From Zipacnadum sp036504235 (lineage in GTDB: Bacteria; Armatimonadota; Zipacnadia; Zipacnadales; Zipacnadaceae), in contig DASXVN010000068.1 of NCBI GenBank assembly GCA_036504235.1, forward strand, positions 1 through 64,000: a DNA stretch of 64,000 bases, written 5' to 3'. Below, one piece after another: positions 61,100 to 64,000 of the stretch (its first letter is position 1; each line of letters opens with the position of its first letter). The notes below the pieces were generated by a model, which saw nothing but the letters and a program-made list of their open reading frames with translations, was not told where the DNA came from and searched no databases. Both the position numbers and the translations under genes were made by a program.

Positions 61100-62827
61100 A
61101 TGACCAAAAGTATCTTCGCGCCCGAAGCGGGCCTGAACGGCAGCAACTTTGAGCCTTACGCCGAGGCGATCACCGCCCGGCTGGCGGCTTGGGAGGAGGC
61201 GCAGGTGGGCCGGCGGATCTGGGCCCATGACCCCACCGTCTGGATCGCCGACCCCGAGCAGGCCGCCCACACCGCGGAACTCACCGACCGGCTGGGCTGG
61301 CTGACCTCCGGGCCCGAGATGCTCGCGCAACTCGACGAGCTAGCCGACTTTGCCGCGCAGGTCCGGGCCTCCGGCTGTCGGGAAATCGTCCTGCTGGGCA
61401 TGGGCGGCAGCAGCCTGGCCCCGGAGCTGTACGCGCTGACCTTCCCCAGCTCCCCCGGCGCCCCCACGCTGACCGTGCTGGACACCACCGACCCCGCGGC
61501 GATTGCCGCGGTGGCCAAGCGCCTGGACCTGAGCCGGACCCTGTTTGTGGTCTCCAGCAAGTCCGGGGGGACCATCGAGACCATGTCGCTCTTCCACTTC
61601 TTCTGGGAGCAGGTGGCCGCGGAGGATCCGGAGCCGGGCCGCCATTTTGTGGCCATTACCGACCCGGGGTCCTCGCTGGAGGTCCTGGCGACCGAGCGGC
61701 AGTTCCGCGCCATTTTCCCCGGACCGGCGACGGTCGGCGGGCGCTACTCGGCCCTGACCTACTTCGGCCTGGTCCCGGCGGCGCTGATCGGCGTGCCCTG
61801 CCGCTACCTGCTGGAGCGGGCGCAGGAGATGGGCCGGCGCTGCGGCCCGGAGGTCGCCGCGGCCCAGAGCCCCGGGCTGGTGCTGGGCGCGATCCTGGGC
61901 GAGTTGGCCCTCGCGGGGCGCGACAAGGTGACCTTCTTCCTCTCCCCCGGCGTGGCGGCTTTCGGCTCCTGGGTGGAGCAACTGATCGCCGAGAGCACCG
62001 GCAAGCAGGGGCGGGGGATTGTCCCGGTGCCGGAGGAGATGCCCGCCCGCCCCGCCGCGTACGGCGAGGACCGGCTGTTCGCCTACTTGCGCGTGGAGGG
62101 CGACCAAAATGCCGCGCTCGATGAGGCCTACGCGGCGGTCGAGGAGGCCGGGCAGCCGTGCCTACGCATTGATTTCCGCGACAAATACGACCTCGGCGCC
62201 GCCTTCTTCCGCTGGGAGCTGGCCACCGCCGCCGCCGGCGCGGTGCTGGCGATCAACCCCTTTGACCAGCCCAACGTGGCCGCCGCCAAGAAGAAGGCGG
62301 GGGAACTGATCAAGCAGTATGAGGAAACGGGGAGCCTGTCGGCCCCGGCGCCGCGGCTGGAGGAGGGCGGGCTGCAGCTTTTCGGCGACGTCGAACCCGG
62401 CCTGACCCGCGTAGAAGCGGCGCTGGACGCCTTCTTCGCGCTCCGCAAGGAGGGCGATTACGTAGCGCTGATGGCCTATCTGCCGCCCACTCCGGAGCTG
62501 CACGAGGCCCTGAGCCGCATCCGCTGGGCGCTGCGGGATCAGTTGCACCTGGCCACAACCCTGGGCTGGGGCCCGCGCTTTTTGCACTCCACCGGGCAAC
62601 TCCACAAGGGCGACGCCAACCGCGGCCTGTTTGTCCAGATCACCCACGATCCCGCGCCGGAACTGCCGGTGCCGGGGCAGCCGTACTCCTTCGGGGTGCT
62701 GATCACCGCGCAGGCGCAGGGGGATTTCGAGGCGCTGCAGGAGAACGGCCGGCGGGTGGTGCGCGTCCATCTGAAAGGCGACGAGATCGCCGGACTGGCG
62801 CAACTGTACGACGCGCTGCCGGACTGA
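61100..62827 (+). CDS. pgi: Glucose-6-phosphate isomerase (TalPgi-like type)
   Basis: The enzyme interconverts glucose 6-phosphate and fructose 6-phosphate in the cytoplasm. The tandem SIS fold shows IVLLGMGGSSLAPELYAL (about 94-111), the phosphate-binding LFVVSSKSGGTIETMSLFHF (about 150-169), AITDPGSSLEVLA and, near the end, WGPRFLHSTGQLHKG with the conserved His. The length (575) and motif wording resemble the isomerase half of bifunctional transaldolase/glucose-6-phosphate isomerases more than classical E. coli Pgi, but no transaldolase half is present. AGGAGA precedes the ATG. It heads pgi-gnd-zwf, 13 bases before gnd, behind the tandem operator. Confidence 0.93.
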   Translation: MTKSIFAPEAGLNGSNFEPYAEAITARLAAWEEAQVGRRIWAHDPTVWIADPEQAAHTAELTDRLGWLTSGPEMLAQLDELADFAAQVRASGCREIVLLGMGGSSLAPELYALTFPSSPGAPTLTVLDTTDPAAIAAVAKRLDLSRTLFVVSSKSGGTIETMSLFHFFWEQVAAEDPEPGRHFVAITDPGSSLEVLATERQFRAIFPGPATVGGRYSALTYFGLVPAALIGVPCRYLLERAQEMGRRCGPEVAAAQSPGLVLGAILGELALAGRDKVTFFLSPGVAAFGSWVEQLIAESTGKQGRGIVPVPEEMPARPAAYGEDRLFAYLRVEGDQNAALDEAYAAVEEAGQPCLRIDFRDKYDLGAAFFRWELATAAAGAVLAINPFDQPNVAAAKKKAGELIKQYEETGSLSAPAPRLEEGGLQLFGDVEPGLTRVEAALDAFFALRKEGDYVALMAYLPPTPELHEALSRIRWALRDQLHLATTLGWGPRFLHSTGQLHKGDANRGLFVQITHDPAPELPVPGQPYSFGVLITAQAQGDFEALQENGRRVVRVHLKGDEIAGLAQLYDALPD

Positions 62828-62840
62828 GGAGTGACTCCCT

Positions 62841-63818
62841 ATGCAGATCGCGATGGTCGGCCTGGGCCGCATGGGCCTGAACATGGCCCGCCGCCTGCTC
62901 CGCTCCGGCCACCAGGTGGTGGCCTACAATCGCACCTATGCCAAGACCGAGGAGCTGATCGCCGAGGGGGCGACCGGGGTCCGCGAGTTGGCGGAGTTGG
63001 TCACCCAAATGACCGCCCCGCGCGCGGTCTGGCTGATGCTGCCGGAGGGGCAGCCCACCGAGGACCACCTGCGCGCCCTGACCGAGCTGCTGGAGCCCGG
63101 CGACCTGCTGGTGGACGGTGGCAACACCTATTTCCGCGACGACCTACGCCGCGCGGAGGCGGTGCAGGCCCGCGGGCTGCACTACATGGACGCCGGCGTC
63201 TCGGGCGGCGTGTGGGGGCTGGAGGAGGGCTACTGCCTGATGCTGGGCGGCGCGGACGAGGACTTCGCGCGCCTGGCCCCGGCGCTGCGCGATCTGGCGC
63301 CGCCGGACGGCTACCTGCACTGCGGCCCGGTGGGCGCGGGGCATTTCGTCAAGATGGTGCACAACGGGATCGAGTACGCGATGATGGAGGCGTACGGGGA
63401 GGGCCTGGAGATTCTGCGCGCCTCGCAGTTCGGCGCGGAGCTGGACCTGCCCGCGGTCGCCCATCTCTGGAATCAGGGCAGCGTGGTGCGCTCCTGGCTG
63501 CTGGAGTTGTTGGAGCACGCCCTGGCCGAGGACCCGGGCCTGGAGAAAGTCGCGGGCTACGTGGAGGACTCCGGGGAAGGCCGCTGGACGGTGCTGGAGG
63601 CGGTGCAGTCCGGGGTGGCGGCCGAGGGGATCGCGCATGCGGTGTTCAAGCGCTTCCTCTCCCGCCAGAGCGACGCCTTCTCCAACAAGGTGCTCGCCGC
63701 GCTGCGGCTCCAGTTCGGCGGCCATGCCACGGTCGCGCCGGAGGCCGCCCCGCGGGGCAGCGAAGCGGGCGCCGGAGAGGTCAGCGCCGCGCACGCCGCG
63801 CCCGGCAGCCGCAAATAG
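62841..63818 (+). CDS. gnd: 6-phosphogluconate dehydrogenase, short (YqeC/GndA-like) type
   Basis: The enzyme oxidatively decarboxylates 6-phosphogluconate to ribulose 5-phosphate. The nucleotide-binding motif is AMVGLGRMGLNMARRLLRSG at the N-terminus, with DLLVDGGNTYFRDD (about 93-106) and the catalytic segment GPVGAGHFVKMVHNGIEYAM (Lys and His, about 165-184). At 325 residues it is the short form, lacking the long C-terminal tail of the classic dimer, and often NAD-linked. The last 30 residues are Ala/Gly/Ser-rich and may be disordered. It lies between pgi and zwf in an oxidative pentose-phosphate operon. Confidence 0.94.
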   Translation: MQIAMVGLGRMGLNMARRLLRSGHQVVAYNRTYAKTEELIAEGATGVRELAELVTQMTAPRAVWLMLPEGQPTEDHLRALTELLEPGDLLVDGGNTYFRDDLRRAEAVQARGLHYMDAGVSGGVWGLEEGYCLMLGGADEDFARLAPALRDLAPPDGYLHCGPVGAGHFVKMVHNGIEYAMMEAYGEGLEILRASQFGAELDLPAVAHLWNQGSVVRSWLLELLEHALAEDPGLEKVAGYVEDSGEGRWTVLEAVQSGVAAEGIAHAVFKRFLSRQSDAFSNKVLAALRLQFGGHATVAPEAAPRGSEAGAGEVSAAHAAPGSRK

Positions 63819-63848
63819 CCGCGCCTCCCTCAAGAGAAGGGGTTACTC

Positions 63849-64000
63849 ATGACTATGGAGCCCTACCGACAGATTCGCGGGGAATTCTGCGTGGAGGAGG
63901 TCCCGGACCCCGGCGGTCTGGTGGTCTTTGGCGCCTCCGGGGACCTGGTCCACCGCAAGACCCTCCCGGCCCTATTCAGCCTGTTCAGCAAGCGGCTGCT
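63849..64000 (+). CDS. zwf: Glucose-6-phosphate 1-dehydrogenase (5' part, cut by window end)
   Basis: Only the first 50 codons are in the window. The translated start, after MTMEPYRQIRGEF, contains GGLVVFGASGDLVHRKTLP, the nucleotide-binding GASGDL signature of Zwf. AGAAGGGG precedes the ATG at 63849, and a second in-frame ATG lies six bases later. Zwf catalyses the first oxidative step of the pentose-phosphate pathway and completes the pgi-gnd-zwf set. The rest of the gene lies beyond the window. Confidence 0.9.
   Translation, partial: MTMEPYRQIRGEFCVEEVPDPGGLVVFGASGDLVHRKTLPALFSLFSKRL

Overview
The window is high-GC DNA (roughly two thirds G+C by eye) from a free-living bacterium. It has very long coding regions, many carbohydrate-active genes, a T-box leader on leuA, Wza/Wzz-like export proteins and a classical divisome/peptidoglycan pair. 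That mix suggests a two-membrane Terrabacteria lineage. Armatimonadota is my best guess and Chloroflexota a second, but no rRNA or other phylogenetic marker is present and the assignment is inference. I saw no tRNA, rRNA, CRISPR array, prophage or intact insertion sequence. The accessory DNA consists of short interspersed hairpin repeats confined to intergenic gaps.

Layout: (1) 45-3860(-) is a giant secreted protein. (2) 4003-6163(+) is a T-box-controlled leuA. (3) 6292-9960(+) is murC-ftsQ-ftsA behind a strong promoter, without ftsZ. (4) 10303-17826(-) is a glycoside-utilisation operon: GH29, then a GH94-like phosphorylase, then a secreted GH42-like protein. (5) 18095-27969(+) is a polysaccharide export pair (a seven-SLBB protein and a Wzz-like protein) followed by two large toroid-type polysaccharide enzymes. 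(6) 28198-32430(+) is a ThuA-like protein and a second giant secreted protein related to the first gene. (7) 32720-34777(-) is another uncharacterised protein, divergent from (8) 34961-43816(+), two adjacent giant proteins of 1606 and 1340 residues with no function I can assign. (9) 44024-51177(-) is a tight seven-gene amino-sugar and glycosyltransfer operon, with a DUF981-type membrane protein just upstream. (10) 51964-55878 holds DUF488, a thioredoxin-reductase-like protein and a GH36-type alpha-galactosidase. (11) 55985-60870(+) is a translationally coupled four-gene cluster: a membrane zinc-ribbon protein, a radical SAM/SPASM enzyme, a second radical-SAM-like protein that has lost its cluster-binding cysteines, and a membrane protein ending in a Gly9 run and a Cys-Ala tail. 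(12) 61037-64000(+) is pgi-gnd-zwf (zwf cut by the window end) behind tandem palindromic operators.

The best candidate for an undescribed system is block 11. It looks like a dedicated radical SAM maturase pair, one active and one degenerate, acting on the cysteine tail of a membrane protein encoded in the same operon. The second candidate is the giant two-protein unit of block 8. A third theme is repeat dynamics: one short palindrome family (CCCTGAGCYTGTCGAAGGG) sits inside two different hairpin repeats whose uninterrupted copies are also in the window, so the insertion boundaries can be read directly.
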